64,000 nt of DNA from NCBI RefSeq assembly GCF_025165815.1, contig NZ_JAFFZE010000004.1, positions 434,001 through 498,000 on the forward strand, given 5' to 3'. The stretch comes from Actinophytocola gossypii. GTDB lineage: Bacteria > Actinomycetota > Actinomycetes > Mycobacteriales > Pseudonocardiaceae. Within the stretch, counting starts at the first letter, position 1. Each line of letters starts with the position of its first letter. This document shows positions 9,401-17,622 of the stretch, in pieces. The notes beneath the pieces were generated by a model. The model had not been told where the DNA came from and ran no database searches. It was given only the letters and a program-made list of their open reading frames with translations. Made by a program: the position numbers and the translations under genes.

Positions 9401-9612
9401 GGCACGCCCTCGTCCTCGCCGAGCACGCCGGCTTCCGCGCGTTGCGGGGCCTCGCGCTGACCGCCCTCGCCGAGCTCCACCTGACCCGCCACGAGCCGGC
9501 CGACGCGGCCGAGTACGCCCGCCAGGCGCTCACCGAGCACCGGGAGACCGGCCACCGCCTCGGCGCGGAACGCACCGAGGCGGTGCTGGCACGCGCTCCG
9601 CGAGCCGGCTAG
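6475..9612 (+). CDS. SARP-family (AfsR/DnrI-type) transcriptional regulator with NB-ARC and TPR domains
   Basis: This protein of about 1,045 residues has an OmpR-type winged helix (IQVLGSLRVWRDGGELDLG, residues ~14-105) and a bacterial transcriptional activator domain (~110-260). It then has an NB-ARC ATPase with Walker A GTAGVGKTALA near residue 312, and C-terminal TPR repeats from about 700. This is the AfsR-like large SARP layout that activates secondary-metabolism or stress genes. A GTG at 6511 has a stronger ribosome-binding site (GGTGAGGGG) and would give the family-typical short N-terminus; the ATG at 6475 is the longer option. No antibiotic cluster is adjacent; the PKS-NRPS lies 9 kb away, so its targets are unknown. 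Confidence 0.88.
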   Translation: MFVPRSGGEGPTVAVRIQVLGSLRVWRDGGELDLGPPARRAVLGLLVLGGGETVTTRALVDALWGDQPPRSAVNVVQTHVKHLRRLLEPDRPSRTGSVLLPHVNGGYALNQDAVDVDLARVRRLLAEADHDGDRAAASLGEALRLWHGPPLADIPMLATQPKVVALVAERRKVLARYGDVMIANGAATEVLPDIAAAAAEQPFDEPAQARLIRAYHAVGLRATAFQVYHDVRDRLVEELGIDPGPELRAAHTALLHPDAGPATDPLPAPRVPRQLPAEPPGFTGRVDQLSVLDRLLPRSGTGGAVTIAAISGTAGVGKTALAVHWAHRVRDRFPDGELYANLRGHAHGPPARPIEILTQFLLALGIPAERAPADLETASALYRTMMTGRKTLVLLDNVAGPDQVRPLLPAGAGSMVVVTGRDQLSGLVATHGAHQLTLTVLSPDDALELLARVLGAERVLAEPEPAAEFAKLCVYLPLALRIAAANLADHPWLGIEDHVLELRDGNLLAALAVQGDEQTAVRTAFDLSYAALPDAARRVFRLLSLVPGTDVSTEAVAALASTDPREAGALLHQLAGAHLVEHYAPGRYRFHDLLRRYAAEQPEPERDTALDRLYDWYLHAVDAAARLLYPHMLRLPVPVTETRAPSAVTDPATASGWLDTERGNLVAAIQHAGSRPVAWLLADALRGYFWMCARKVDWQTAAEAGLAAAEAAGDPMALAAARLSLADLNFRQGRARLAVRHHTHALLYARRAGWPEAQAAVQGNLGLVHRRSGRLTSAAARFGRGLTLSRAIGQTAGEAVALGNLGLVHWEMGRLALAADHHAQALRGHRRVGSRYGEALSLSHLGQAQRSRGLLTEAADVLTRAVELYREAGARAGEAEARGRLAATHADLGRRAAALDHARAAFELARETGDPRATAETLATLAAVHHGLGNRPEAVGRYRQALDLIRETGDRYPEVDALIGLAVAAGEVGTARHALVLAEHAGFRALRGLALTALAELHLTRHEPADAAEYARQALTEHRETGHRLGAERTEAVLARAPRAG

Positions 9613-9626
9613 CGCGTCACCGCGGC

Positions 9627-9917
9627 TCATGCCGCCACCGCGCCGCCGTCGACGGGCAGGATCGCCCCGTGGATGTAGGAACTCTCCCCCGATGCGAGGA
9701 AGGCGACGGCCGCGGCGACCTCGTCCGGCAGGCCCAGCCGCCGAGCGGGGAGCAGTGCCGCGACCTGGTCGAGGCCCGCGCCGTCGTTGGTGCCTTCGGT
9801 ACGGATGGGACCGGGGCTCACGGCGTTGACCCGCACCCCCACCGGGCCGAACTCGGCCGCCCACGCCTTGGTGAGCAGCATCATGGCGGCCTTCGTCGAG
9901 CCGTACAGGCCGGCCGC
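9627..9917 (-). pseudogene. 3' fragment of an SDR oxidoreductase gene
   Basis: Only the C-terminal ~95 residues of a short-chain dehydrogenase remain. The preserved part begins at the catalytic YxxxK (LYGSTKAA) and continues through AAEFGPVGVRVNAVSPG to the typical C-terminus ILPVDGGAVAA. The Rossmann N-terminal half, including the GxxxGxG motif, is absent: reading upstream, similarity stops at about 9912-9917, where the sequence becomes an oppositely oriented cupin gene fragment. A start codon inside the remnant (9884) could give an 85-residue product but not an active enzyme. Confidence 0.75.
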
Positions 9918-10167
9918 CGGTGTGCACGGCCACGAGGGCTACGAGTGGCTCTACGTGCTCAACGGACGCCTCCGGCTCGTGCTGGGAGGCGAGAGCATCG
10001 ACCTGGTCACCGGAGAGGCGGCCGAGTTCGACACCCGCATCCCCCACTGGTTCGGTGCGTCAGGCTCCGAGCCGGTCGAGATCCTCGCTCTCCTCGGCAC
10101 GCAGGGCGAGCGCGCACACCTGCGGACGACAACCCCGACGAGTGGCGGGGCCCGCGCGGAAGCGTGA
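9913..10167 (+). pseudogene. 3' fragment of an XRE-cupin regulator gene
   Basis: About 82 residues of a cupin_2 domain are readable from about 9919, with GHEGYEWLYVLNGRLRLVLG and the ending EAAEFDTRIPHWFG. This is the C-terminal sensor half of helix-turn-helix/cupin regulators. The N-terminal helix-turn-helix and the start of the cupin are missing. The fragment abuts an SDR fragment on the other strand, so both genes lost their 5' ends and their shared intergenic region in one event. No functional product is expected. Confidence 0.7.
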
Positions 10168-10189
10168 AGGCCCCACCCGTCACTGTGCC

Positions 10190-10660
10190 TCAGATGTTCG
10201 GCGAGGATCCGAGCCCGACGTTGTTCGCGACGCCAACCGCACGGGTGGCACCGGGATAGGCGATGGTCTTTCCGAAGCACACGGACCACGAATTCGCCGC
10301 GACCCCGGAGTCCTCGCAGAACCACTTGTCCACCTGCGCGCCGGACGGCCTGTGCAGGGACACCGATGCGTCCGTCATGAAGAGGCCGACTCGGTTGTTG
10401 TTGCGCACGATCACCGCCCCCTGCATGTCGTCCCCCCTAGCCGACCTCACCATGCAGACCTGCGCGAGCACGGAGTACGCGACGGTCTTGGTACTCCCGC
10501 ACTTCCAGGTGCTGGAACTGGACGTGATCGGGTTCGTGTTCCCGTAGGCGCGCCAGGAGCCGTCCGCGGCCGCGGCGGTGCCGACGGTCGTCAGACCGAG
10601 CCCGAGGGTGACGGCGGTGATCGCCGCCAGTCCCGCGAGCGCTCTTCGGATGGAGTGCAT
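10190..10660 (-). CDS. Small secreted four-cysteine protein, unknown function
   Basis: This 156-residue protein has a Sec signal peptide (MHSIRRALAGLAAITAV..., cleavage probably after TVGTAAA). The mature part holds four cysteines (in KCGS, QVCMV, WFCED and SVCFG), which would allow two disulfides. The mature domain is rich in Ser, Asn, Gly and Val and looks like a small beta protein. The ATG at 10660 was chosen because GAAGGG lies nine bases upstream; an in-frame ATG at 10669 directly abuts that site. I do not recognise the family. The neighbouring gene encodes another small secreted four-cysteine protein on the same strand. Confidence 0.7.
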   Translation of the reverse strand: MHSIRRALAGLAAITAVTLGLGLTTVGTAAAADGSWRAYGNTNPITSSSSTWKCGSTKTVAYSVLAQVCMVRSARGDDMQGAVIVRNNNRVGLFMTDASVSLHRPSGAQVDKWFCEDSGVAANSWSVCFGKTIAYPGATRAVGVANNVGLGSSPNI

Positions 10661-10767
10661 CGATGTCATCCCTTCGTCGACCATGAGTCCGGACCGATCA
10701 TGCGGGGCCGGGCTTTCACGCCACTTTCCCGGCGGAGAAAGTCGGTCGGACTTCTGGCGACTCGGGG

Positions 10768-11202
10768 CTAGGCCGTGCCCTGGGCCTGGATGGCGCTGGT
10801 GCCGTCCGGCCGCACGTGGATGATCCCCCACGGGTAGTCGTCCGGTGCCTCCGCACCGTTCGGGCAGGAGAACCGGCCCATGGCGAAACCCAACCACGAT
10901 CCGCCGCCCGGAATCGCCTCCAGGGATTCCTCGTGCGTTCCCGTCCAGGAGCAGTCGCTGCTGTCCGGCAGGACCGGAACGACGTCCGGAACCGCCCAGG
11001 TGATCTGGTTTTCCTCGACGCACCAGATGAGCCGGTAGAGGAACGCCCACTCCCCCTCGCTGAACTCGAGCACCACGTCGGACCGCTGCGGGTTCCCCTG
11101 GCACGGCGGCAGTTCCGGCTCCGCGGCCGCGGTGCCCGCGGTCGCCGACGTCACGACGGCGACAACGACCGCGATGATCGTGACGATTCGTTTCATAATC
11201 AT
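10768..11202 (-). CDS. Small secreted protein with four cysteines, unknown function
   Basis: The ATG at 11202 follows GGGGAGATACC, a good ribosome-binding site. The 144-residue product has a signal peptide (KRIVTIIAVVVAVVTSATAG, cleavage near AAAEP). Four cysteines remain in the mature chain (PPCQG, IWCVE, DCSW, FSCPN). The mature domain is acidic and Trp-rich (EWAFLYRLIWCVEENQITW). I see no catalytic motif and no clear sequence similarity to the downstream secreted protein, although both are of similar size and share the four-cysteine pattern. It is divergent from the DUF4394 gene. Confidence 0.68.
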   Translation of the reverse strand: MIMKRIVTIIAVVVAVVTSATAGTAAAEPELPPCQGNPQRSDVVLEFSEGEWAFLYRLIWCVEENQITWAVPDVVPVLPDSSDCSWTGTHEESLEAIPGGGSWLGFAMGRFSCPNGAEAPDDYPWGIIHVRPDGTSAIQAQGTA

Positions 11203-11367
11203 GGTATCTCCCCGTCGACGTGTTTTCAGCCCCACAACTCTGTGGCAGGACTCAAGTCGCCGCAATACGCCGAAACGCGTACTCCAATCCTCGTCCAATC
11301 GATGTCCAGTGCGGCGAAATAGCGTGGCGGCGACACCACAGCCGGCTCACCGGAAGGGGAAAACAGG

Positions 11368-12237
11368 ATGAAGGCACGAACCAGGAGATGGCTCGCCGCG
11401 GCGGCCGCGACCGTGGCGGCGTCGACGGCGGTCCTCCTCGGGAACACGGGCGGGGCCACGGCGGCGGCGCCGAGCCTGCCGGTGTTCGGGCTCATCGGCG
11501 ACGGCACGACCATGTGCGCGTTCAGCAGCACCGCGCCCGGCACCCTCAACTGGGTCAAGGACGTACAGGGGTTCGCCGGCAACGACACCCGACTGGTCGG
11601 GATCGACTTCCGGCCGAAGAACGGCCTGCTGTACGCGGTCGCCAACCACGGGGGCATCTACACCATCCCGGTGGTCGACCCGGACGACCCGTACGTCGCC
11701 CTCCACAAGGTCGGGCAGCTGTCCGTCGCGCTGAACGGCACGAGCTTCGGCGTCGACTTCAACCCGGCCGTCGACCGCCTGCGGATCATCAGTGACCACG
11801 GCCAGAACCTGCGGCACGACGTCGACGGCAACCACACGATCAAGGACATGCCGCTGACCGTCAACGGCGCGCCCGCCACCGGGGTCACCGCCGCCGCGTA
11901 CACGAACAACGACGCCAGCGCCGCCACCGGGACGACGTTGTTCGACATCGACACCCGCAACGACCAGGTCGCCATCCAGGCACCGGCCAACAACGGCACG
12001 CTGAACCCGACCGGCGCCGTCGGCCTGGACGCCGGCCTCGCCGCCGGCGCCGACATCTTCAGCGACGTGGCCAACGGCAGAACGGTCGCGAACACCGCCT
12101 TCGCCACCCTCCTGCCCGCCGGCGGACGGCAGTCCTTCTACACCGTGGACGTGCTCACCGGCGCCGCGACCCTGGTCGGGACGTTCCCGTCGATCGCCCC
12201 CGTGACCGACGTGGCCGTGACACTCGACACGAACTGA
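11368..12237 (+). CDS. DUF4394 domain-containing exported protein
   Basis: This 289-residue protein has a signal peptide (MKARTRRWLAAAAATVAAST..., cleavage near GATAAAP). A DUF4394 domain follows over nearly all the mature chain, with repeated beta-propeller-like strands (LVGIDFRPKNGLLYAVANHG, FGVDFNPAVDRLRIISDHGQN). DUF4394 proteins are widespread secreted or cell-surface proteins of unknown activity. AGGGG lies about nine bases before the ATG. A strong hairpin just after the stop marks the end of a single-gene transcript. Confidence 0.85.
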   Translation: MKARTRRWLAAAAATVAASTAVLLGNTGGATAAAPSLPVFGLIGDGTTMCAFSSTAPGTLNWVKDVQGFAGNDTRLVGIDFRPKNGLLYAVANHGGIYTIPVVDPDDPYVALHKVGQLSVALNGTSFGVDFNPAVDRLRIISDHGQNLRHDVDGNHTIKDMPLTVNGAPATGVTAAAYTNNDASAATGTTLFDIDTRNDQVAIQAPANNGTLNPTGAVGLDAGLAAGADIFSDVANGRTVANTAFATLLPAGGRQSFYTVDVLTGAATLVGTFPSIAPVTDVAVTLDTN

Positions 12238-12248
12238 CAGCAGGACCC

Positions 12249-12283
12249 GAGCCCGCTCCAGCCGACCTGGCCGGAGCGGGCTC
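12249..12283 (+). terminator. Intrinsic-type hairpin after the DUF4394 gene
   Basis: A perfect 11-bp inverted repeat (GAGCCCGCTCC / GGAGCGGGCTC) with a 13-base loop begins 11 bp after the stop codon. It lacks a U-run, as is common for actinomycete terminators. Confidence 0.75.
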
Positions 12284-12360
12284 GTCCGTCCACATGGGCC
12301 GGCCAGCACCGCACACCGCCGATCCTTGACCTGGTTCCCCCCTCCCGGCAGGCTCTGGCC

Positions 12361-15243
12361 GTGGGCGGGATCGGACCAGGTGAGCCGGGCGGGCGGGTGA
12401 TCGCACCGGGCATGGTGGGACGGGCGACAGAGCTGGCCGCGCTGTCCGCCGCGCTCTCGGCACCGCCGTCGGTCGTGTCGGTGGAGGGCGAGGCAGGGGT
12501 CGGCAAGAGCAGGCTGGTCACCGAGGCCCTGCGTGGTCCGGCCGGCCGGGGCCGCCGGGTCCTGATCGGACGCTGTCATCCGATCCGCGAGTCGTTCCCA
12601 CTCGGGCCGCTGGTCGAGGCGCTGGGGACGGTCGGCGACGGGCTGGCCGGCGCCAGGTTGTCCTCTGTGGCCGGCGCGCTGCGGCCGTTGCTGCCGGAGC
12701 TGACGCCATGGCTGCCGCCGGTACCGGCGCCGCTGGACGACGCCGTGGCCCAGCGCCACCGGGTGTTCCGGGGCCTCGCCGAGGCGCTGACGGCGGTGTC
12801 GCCCTCGGTCCTGGTGCTGGAGGACCTGCACTGGATGGACGAGCAGACCGGCGACTTCCTGACCTACCTGCTCCACGGCGCGCCGGCCGGCCTCGCCGTG
12901 GTGCTCACCTACCGGGGTGAGGAGGCCGGGACGGCGCTGCGGGCGTTGACCGCGCGGCCACCGGCCGGCGCCGCACTCGCCCACGTGCCTCTCGCCCCAC
13001 TGGACGAGGCGCGCACGGGTGGTCTCGCCGCCGCGATCCTGGGGCTGGAGCGGGTGTCCGACGAGTTCGCCCGGTACCTGTGGGAACGCACGTCGGGGCT
13101 GCCGTTCGCGATCGAGGAGGTGCTCGCGCTGGTCCGCGAACGCGGCCTCGTGGTGCGGCGCGGTGACCGGTGGGCCAGGCGCGCGCTGGACCGGCTCGAG
13201 GTGCCCCGGGGCATCCGCGACTCCACCCTGGCGCGGGTGGCGCGGTTGTCCGCCGACGCGCGGCGGCTGGTGGCGGCGGTCTCGGTCGTCCGGACGCCCG
13301 CCACGCAACCGGCGCTGGTGGCGATGACCGGCATCGACGACCCGCTGGAGGCGCTGGTCGAGGCGGTCGACCGGGGCGTGCTCGCCGAAGCGGACGGCGG
13401 GTTCGGGTTCCGGCACGCGCTCGCCGCGCAGGCGGTCTACGAGGACCTCAACCCGGCCCGCCGGATGGCGCTGCACGGGCGGGCGGCCGAGGTGCTCGGC
13501 GCGATGGCGCCGACCCCCCTCGGCCAGGTCGCCCACCACCTGCGGCACGCGGGCCGACCGGCCGAGTGGGCGGTGGCAGCCGAACGCGCGGCCGCCCAGG
13601 CGGCGTCGCTCGGCGACGAGGACGAGGCGGTCCGCCTGCTCGCCGAGGTGCTGCGGACCGCGGCACCGCCGCCGGAGCGGCGGGCGGCGATCGCGATCGC
13701 GCTCGGCTGGGCGGCGCTGGACACCCTGCACGCGCGCGAGGTCACCGAGCCGCTGCGCGCCGCCATCGACCTGGATGTGCCGGCCGCGCTCCGCGGTGAG
13801 CTCCGGTTCCTGCTCGGGGTGATCCTCGGCCAGGCAGGCGAGGACTCGCCGATGCAACGGCGCCTGTTCCTCGACGCGCTGCCGGACCTGCGGCACCGGC
13901 CCGACCTGTGTGCCTGGGCGATGGTGGGGCTGGGCGTCACGATCCCGTCCGACACTCCGGTGGCGGAGGGGTTGCGCTGGATGATCGAGGCGGTGGCGCT
14001 GGCCGACGGCATCGACGACCGGTTGCTCGCGGTGTTCGTCCTCGGCAAGGCGGGGGGCGCGCTGATGGAGAACGGCGACCGCACCTGGCGCACCGTCGTC
14101 GGGCGGGTGGAAGAGCTGACCGGCGGCACGCCACGACAGCGGCGGGAGGCGAACGCCTACTACTCCATCGGGATCGCCGCCTGCTACACGGGCCATCTGC
14201 CGACCGCGACGACGATGCTCGACGCCGCGTCGCGCGCCGACGCGGTCCAGCAGAACCGCAGACTGGCGGTGATGATCCGCGCGGGGCTCGCGCTCGCCCA
14301 CCACGGCACCGGCCGCTGGGACGGGCTGGCCGCGACCGTCGAGGAACTCCTGGCCGACGCCGCCGAGTACGCACCCGCCCGGATGGACCTCGAACTGGTC
14401 GCGAGTGGACTCGCCCTCGCGACGGGCGACCTCGACCGCGCGGCGGCGACCGCGCGCCGGGTCACCGAGTTCGCCGTCGAGATCGGCGCGTACGAGGTGG
14501 TGCCCACCGCGGCCGCGACCTGGGCGCGCGCCGCCCTCGCCCTCGGCGACCCCGCCGGCGCCGTCACCGCGGTGCGGACCCTGCTCGCCCAGCTGGACGC
14601 GAAGGGGGTGTGGGCGCCCGCGTGTTGGGCGGTGCCCGCCGTCGTCGACGTCCTGGTCGCCGCGGACGAGCGGGCGGCGGCGCGACGGTTCGCCGGCCAG
14701 GCGGCCACCGCGCTGCGTGACCTGGACGCCCCACTGGCCGGCGCGGCACTGGCCTACCTGCGCGGTGTCCTGGACGACCGGCCGGAGGAGCTGGTGACCG
14801 CGGCGGTGGAGTTCGAACGGCTGTCCGCGGCCATCGAGGCCGGCCGGGCGCACGAGGCCGCGGCGGGGAGGTGGCTGGCGTCGGGCGACGAGCGCGGCGC
14901 CGGATCGCTGCGCGCCGCCGTCGCGGTGTACGAACGCCTCGGCGCCTCGTGGGACGCCGGCCGGGCGGCGGCACTGGCCAGAAGGCACGGGGTGGCGCTG
15001 CCCGCCCGCCATCGCAACGGCCGCCGCGGCTACGGCACCGAACTGTCCCCGAGGGAGCGGCAGGTGGCCGAGCTGGCCGTCGGCGGGCGGACCAACCGGG
15101 AGATCGCCGAGGCGCTGTTCGTGTCGCCGAACACCGTCGGCAAGCACATGGCGGCGGTGATGCGGAAGCTCAGCGCGCGGTCCCGGACCGAGCTGGTGCG
15201 GCTGCTGGTGAACGCGGACGAGGATGGTGCGTTCTCGCCGTAG
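12361..15243 (+). CDS. LuxR-family large ATP-binding regulator (LAL type)
   Basis: This is a 960-residue regulator. It has an N-terminal AAA ATPase with Walker A GEAGVGKSRL (residues ~43-52) and a Walker B-like VLVLEDLHWMDE (~150). A long helical TPR-like middle follows, then a C-terminal LuxR helix-turn-helix (LSPRERQVAELAVGG, residues ~896-950). LAL proteins typically control secondary metabolism or carbon use. The GTG start at 12361 is the longest; an ATG at 12412 (MVGRATELAAL) would also retain every domain. It converges on a sugar dehydrogenase gene 13 bp away. Confidence 0.88.
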   Translation: MGGIGPGEPGGRVIAPGMVGRATELAALSAALSAPPSVVSVEGEAGVGKSRLVTEALRGPAGRGRRVLIGRCHPIRESFPLGPLVEALGTVGDGLAGARLSSVAGALRPLLPELTPWLPPVPAPLDDAVAQRHRVFRGLAEALTAVSPSVLVLEDLHWMDEQTGDFLTYLLHGAPAGLAVVLTYRGEEAGTALRALTARPPAGAALAHVPLAPLDEARTGGLAAAILGLERVSDEFARYLWERTSGLPFAIEEVLALVRERGLVVRRGDRWARRALDRLEVPRGIRDSTLARVARLSADARRLVAAVSVVRTPATQPALVAMTGIDDPLEALVEAVDRGVLAEADGGFGFRHALAAQAVYEDLNPARRMALHGRAAEVLGAMAPTPLGQVAHHLRHAGRPAEWAVAAERAAAQAASLGDEDEAVRLLAEVLRTAAPPPERRAAIAIALGWAALDTLHAREVTEPLRAAIDLDVPAALRGELRFLLGVILGQAGEDSPMQRRLFLDALPDLRHRPDLCAWAMVGLGVTIPSDTPVAEGLRWMIEAVALADGIDDRLLAVFVLGKAGGALMENGDRTWRTVVGRVEELTGGTPRQRREANAYYSIGIAACYTGHLPTATTMLDAASRADAVQQNRRLAVMIRAGLALAHHGTGRWDGLAATVEELLADAAEYAPARMDLELVASGLALATGDLDRAAATARRVTEFAVEIGAYEVVPTAAATWARAALALGDPAGAVTAVRTLLAQLDAKGVWAPACWAVPAVVDVLVAADERAAARRFAGQAATALRDLDAPLAGAALAYLRGVLDDRPEELVTAAVEFERLSAAIEAGRAHEAAAGRWLASGDERGAGSLRAAVAVYERLGASWDAGRAAALARRHGVALPARHRNGRRGYGTELSPRERQVAELAVGGRTNREIAEALFVSPNTVGKHMAAVMRKLSARSRTELVRLLVNADEDGAFSP

Positions 15244-15256
15244 CTCCCGTCTCGGG

Positions 15257-16324
15257 TCACGCGGCGCGGACGAAGTCGGGCGGCAGGACGAGCAGCCGGT
15301 CGTCGCCGGCGCGCGGGGTGCCGACCCCGTCGGTGTTGCTGGTGAGCAGCCACAGCGCGCCGCCGGGCGCGGCCGCGACGGCACGGATCCGCCCGTACGT
15401 CCCGACGAAGTGCGGGACCGGCGTGCCGGGACGGCCGCCCGCGCCGAGCGGGACCTCCCAGAGTCGTTCGCCGCCCAGCGCGGCGACCCACAGCGAACCA
15501 CCGGCGAACGCGACGCCGGACGGGGACGCCTCCCCCGTACGCCAGGTCAGCTCGGGGTCGGTGAAGCGCGGGTCGGCCGACGGGCCCTCGGCGTGCGGCC
15601 ACCCGTAGTTGTGGCCCCGCCTGATCCTGTTCAGCTCGTCGAGCCTGGCGGCGCCGAACTCGGTCGCGTAGGCCCTGCCGAGGGCGTCCCAGGCGATGCC
15701 CTCGATGTTGCGGTGGCCCAGCGTCCACACCACCGAACCCGGGAACGGGTTGCCCGGCGCCGGCCGGCCGTCCGGTGTCATCCGCAGGATCTTCCCGCCC
15801 AACGAGGCCGGGTCCTGCGGGAACTCGAGCCGGAAGTTGTAGCCGGTGGTCGCGTACAGCATCCCGTCCGGGCCGAACTTCAGCCGGCCGCCGTTGGCGT
15901 CGTCGGCCACGGGAATGCCGGCGAGCACCGTCTCGACCTTCCCGATGCCCTTGTCGTAACGGAACCGGACGATCCGGTTGTCCCGGGCGGCGGAGACGTA
16001 CGCGTAGACGGTCCGGTCGACGGTGAACCGAGGCGACACCGCCACCCCGAGCAACCCGCCCTGCGAGCGGGGCACCACGCCCGGCACCACCCCGACCACG
16101 GACACCGCGCCGGCCGGCGTCACCCGCAGCAGGCGGGCGGTGTCCCGTTCGGTCACCAGCGCGTCCCCGCCGGGAAGGAACGCGATCGCCCACGGACCGC
16201 GCAGCCCGTCGACGATCGTCCGCACCGGCGTGTCCGCCAGCGCCACCGACCCGCCACCGGGCGGCGACGAGAGGAGCACGCACACCAGCGCCGCGACAAT
16301 CCGACGAAACCTCATGGCGCGCAT
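15257..16324 (-). CDS. Secreted PQQ-dependent sugar dehydrogenase-like protein
   Basis: This ~355-residue protein has a signal peptide (RFRRIVAALVCVLLSSPPG). A six-bladed GSDH/NHL-type beta-propeller follows, with family motifs GLRGPWAIAFLPGG, QGGLLGVAVSPRF, GHRNIEGIAWD and RRGHNYGWPHAEG. The family oxidises aldose sugars outside the cytoplasm when it binds PQQ, but many actinobacterial members are uncharacterised and may use no PQQ. A second ATG at 16315 would shorten it by three residues; neither has a strong ribosome-binding site. Confidence 0.85.
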   Translation of the reverse strand: MRAMRFRRIVAALVCVLLSSPPGGGSVALADTPVRTIVDGLRGPWAIAFLPGGDALVTERDTARLLRVTPAGAVSVVGVVPGVVPRSQGGLLGVAVSPRFTVDRTVYAYVSAARDNRIVRFRYDKGIGKVETVLAGIPVADDANGGRLKFGPDGMLYATTGYNFRLEFPQDPASLGGKILRMTPDGRPAPGNPFPGSVVWTLGHRNIEGIAWDALGRAYATEFGAARLDELNRIRRGHNYGWPHAEGPSADPRFTDPELTWRTGEASPSGVAFAGGSLWVAALGGERLWEVPLGAGGRPGTPVPHFVGTYGRIRAVAAAPGGALWLLTSNTDGVGTPRAGDDRLLVLPPDFVRAA

Positions 16325-16389
16325 CGTTTCAGCCGCGTTCGGCGACCCCGGCCGGAAAACGCGGAGGTACACCCGATCCGGTGACGGCC

Positions 16390-16725
16390 TCAGCCGCTCC
16401 GGGGTGCGTACATGATGATCGCCATGCCGGCCACGCAGACCAGCGCCCCGATGATGTCGAACCGGTCCGGGCGGTAGCCGTCGGCGACCATGCCCCAGGC
16501 GATCGACCCGGCGACGAAGATCCCGCCGTAGGCGGCGAGGATGCGCCCGAAGTGGGCGTCGGGCTGAAAGGTGGCCACGACCCCGTACAGGCCGAGCGCG
16601 ATCGTTCCGGCGCCGATCCAGATCCAGCCCCGGTGCTCCCGGATGCCCTGCCAGACCAGCCACGCGCCGCCGATCTCGAACAGGGCCGCGACCACGAACA
16701 ACGCGACCGAATGGACGATCCGCAC
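16390..16725 (-). CDS. YnfA/UPF0060-family small membrane protein
   Basis: This 111-residue protein has four predicted membrane helices and family signatures: [17 protein letters not shown] near the N-terminus, [19 protein letters not shown] in the middle and a short C-terminal MAIIMYAPR. YnfA proteins are distant relatives of small-multidrug-resistance exporters; drug export has been reported for some. The GTG start at 16725 is supported by AAGGGG eight bases upstream. It lies 37 bp after merR on the same strand and is probably expressed from the MerR-controlled promoter. Confidence 0.88.
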   Translation of the reverse strand: MRIVHSVALFVVAALFEIGGAWLVWQGIREHRGWIWIGAGTIALGLYGVVATFQPDAHFGRILAAYGGIFVAGSIAWGMVADGYRPDRFDIIGALVCVAGMAIIMYAPRSG

Positions 16726-16762
16726 AGACCAGGCCCCTTCTCGTGACGTGGGCGAACGGTGC

Positions 16763-17509
16763 TCAGTCTGGTGCGTCGAACAGCTCGGCGAGCAGACCGG
16801 CCCCCTCGGCGGGCACCCGCACCTCCAGGTGCACCACCCGGCCGTCGAACCGAAGGCGGAAGTCGAAGAACGCACAGCACCGCTGCTCGGCCGCCGCCAG
16901 CGTCGCCACGGCCCCGGCCCGGTCGGCCGGCATCGTCAGCCGGAGACCATCGGCGATCTCCGTCCGAACCGCGCCGTCGACCGCCTCGCGCCACGCGCGG
17001 ACACGATCGTCCAGGTCGTCGCCGCCCAGCGAGCACGCCACCGGGGCCGAACGCCACCGCTCCTCGCCCGGCTCGACGTCCCCGCCGGCGTCGTGCCGTG
17101 CGGCCGGAGTGAGAAAGCCGCACTCCGGATCGCAGGGGCCGTCGCGGTCCGGCAGCGCGTCCAGGTGCGCCACGGCGTCGTGCAGCGACGCCGTGAACGC
17201 GGTCAACTCCGCCACCCGACGTTCGGCCTCCGCCAGGCGCGCGGCGATGCGTGGCCGCAGGTCGGCCTTCACCTCCGCGCACACCCCCGCCTCCCACACC
17301 GCGAGCAGCTCGCCGACCTCCTCGAGCGGCAGGCCGAGATGCTTCGCCGCCCCGATGAACGCCAGCCGGTCGACCGCGTCCTCGCCGTAGACCCGGTAAC
17401 CCGACGGGGTCCGGTCCGCGGGCAGCAGGCCCGTCGACTCGTAGAACCGCAACGTGGTCGCCGGAACCCGCGACCGCTCGGCCAGCTGTGAGATCCGCAT
17501 CCTGCTCAT
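16763..17509 (-). CDS. MerR-family regulator with cysteine-containing effector domain
   Basis: This 248-residue protein has an N-terminal MerR winged helix ([26 protein letters not shown]) and a dimerisation helix (~80-120). The effector region carries [11 protein letters not shown] and, near the C-terminus, an [12 protein letters not shown] segment. The paired cysteines suggest metal or thiol sensing, but this is an inference. The ATG at 17509 sits directly at the expected transcription start of a classic long-spacer MerR promoter, so the transcript is probably leaderless. The downstream ynfA gene is the likely regulated partner. Confidence 0.85.
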   Translation of the reverse strand: MSRMRISQLAERSRVPATTLRFYESTGLLPADRTPSGYRVYGEDAVDRLAFIGAAKHLGLPLEEVGELLAVWEAGVCAEVKADLRPRIAARLAEAERRVAELTAFTASLHDAVAHLDALPDRDGPCDPECGFLTPAARHDAGGDVEPGEERWRSAPVACSLGGDDLDDRVRAWREAVDGAVRTEIADGLRLTMPADRAGAVATLAAAEQRCCAFFDFRLRFDGRVVHLEVRVPAEGAGLLAELFDAPD

Positions 17510-17515
17510 GCCAGG

Positions 17516-17547
17516 ACGGTAGACCTTCGACCCGACTCGAAGGTCAA
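17516..17547 (-). promoter_or_regulatory. MerR-type promoter with palindromic operator
   Basis: On the minus strand TTGACC (17547-17542) and TACCGT (17521-17516) are separated by 20 bp, the overlong spacer typical of MerR-activated promoters. The perfect inverted repeat CCTTCGA-N6-TCGAAGG (17524-17543) fills the spacer. Transcription would begin at or next to the merR ATG six bases after the -10. Confidence 0.75.
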
Positions 17548-17622
17548 GGCCGCGCGGCCGCCGTACCGGTTCCCACGACGATCGTGGTCGGCCGCCCGGG
17601 GCCCGCGGCTTGGGCTGTGGGG

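Noticed and set aside
11347-15501. A 1,384-codon open frame on the minus strand, antisense to the DUF4394 and LAL genes
   Set aside because: It is rich in Arg, Gly, His and Gln, has no domain character and mirrors strongly coding genes on the other strand; long antisense frames are normal at this GC content.
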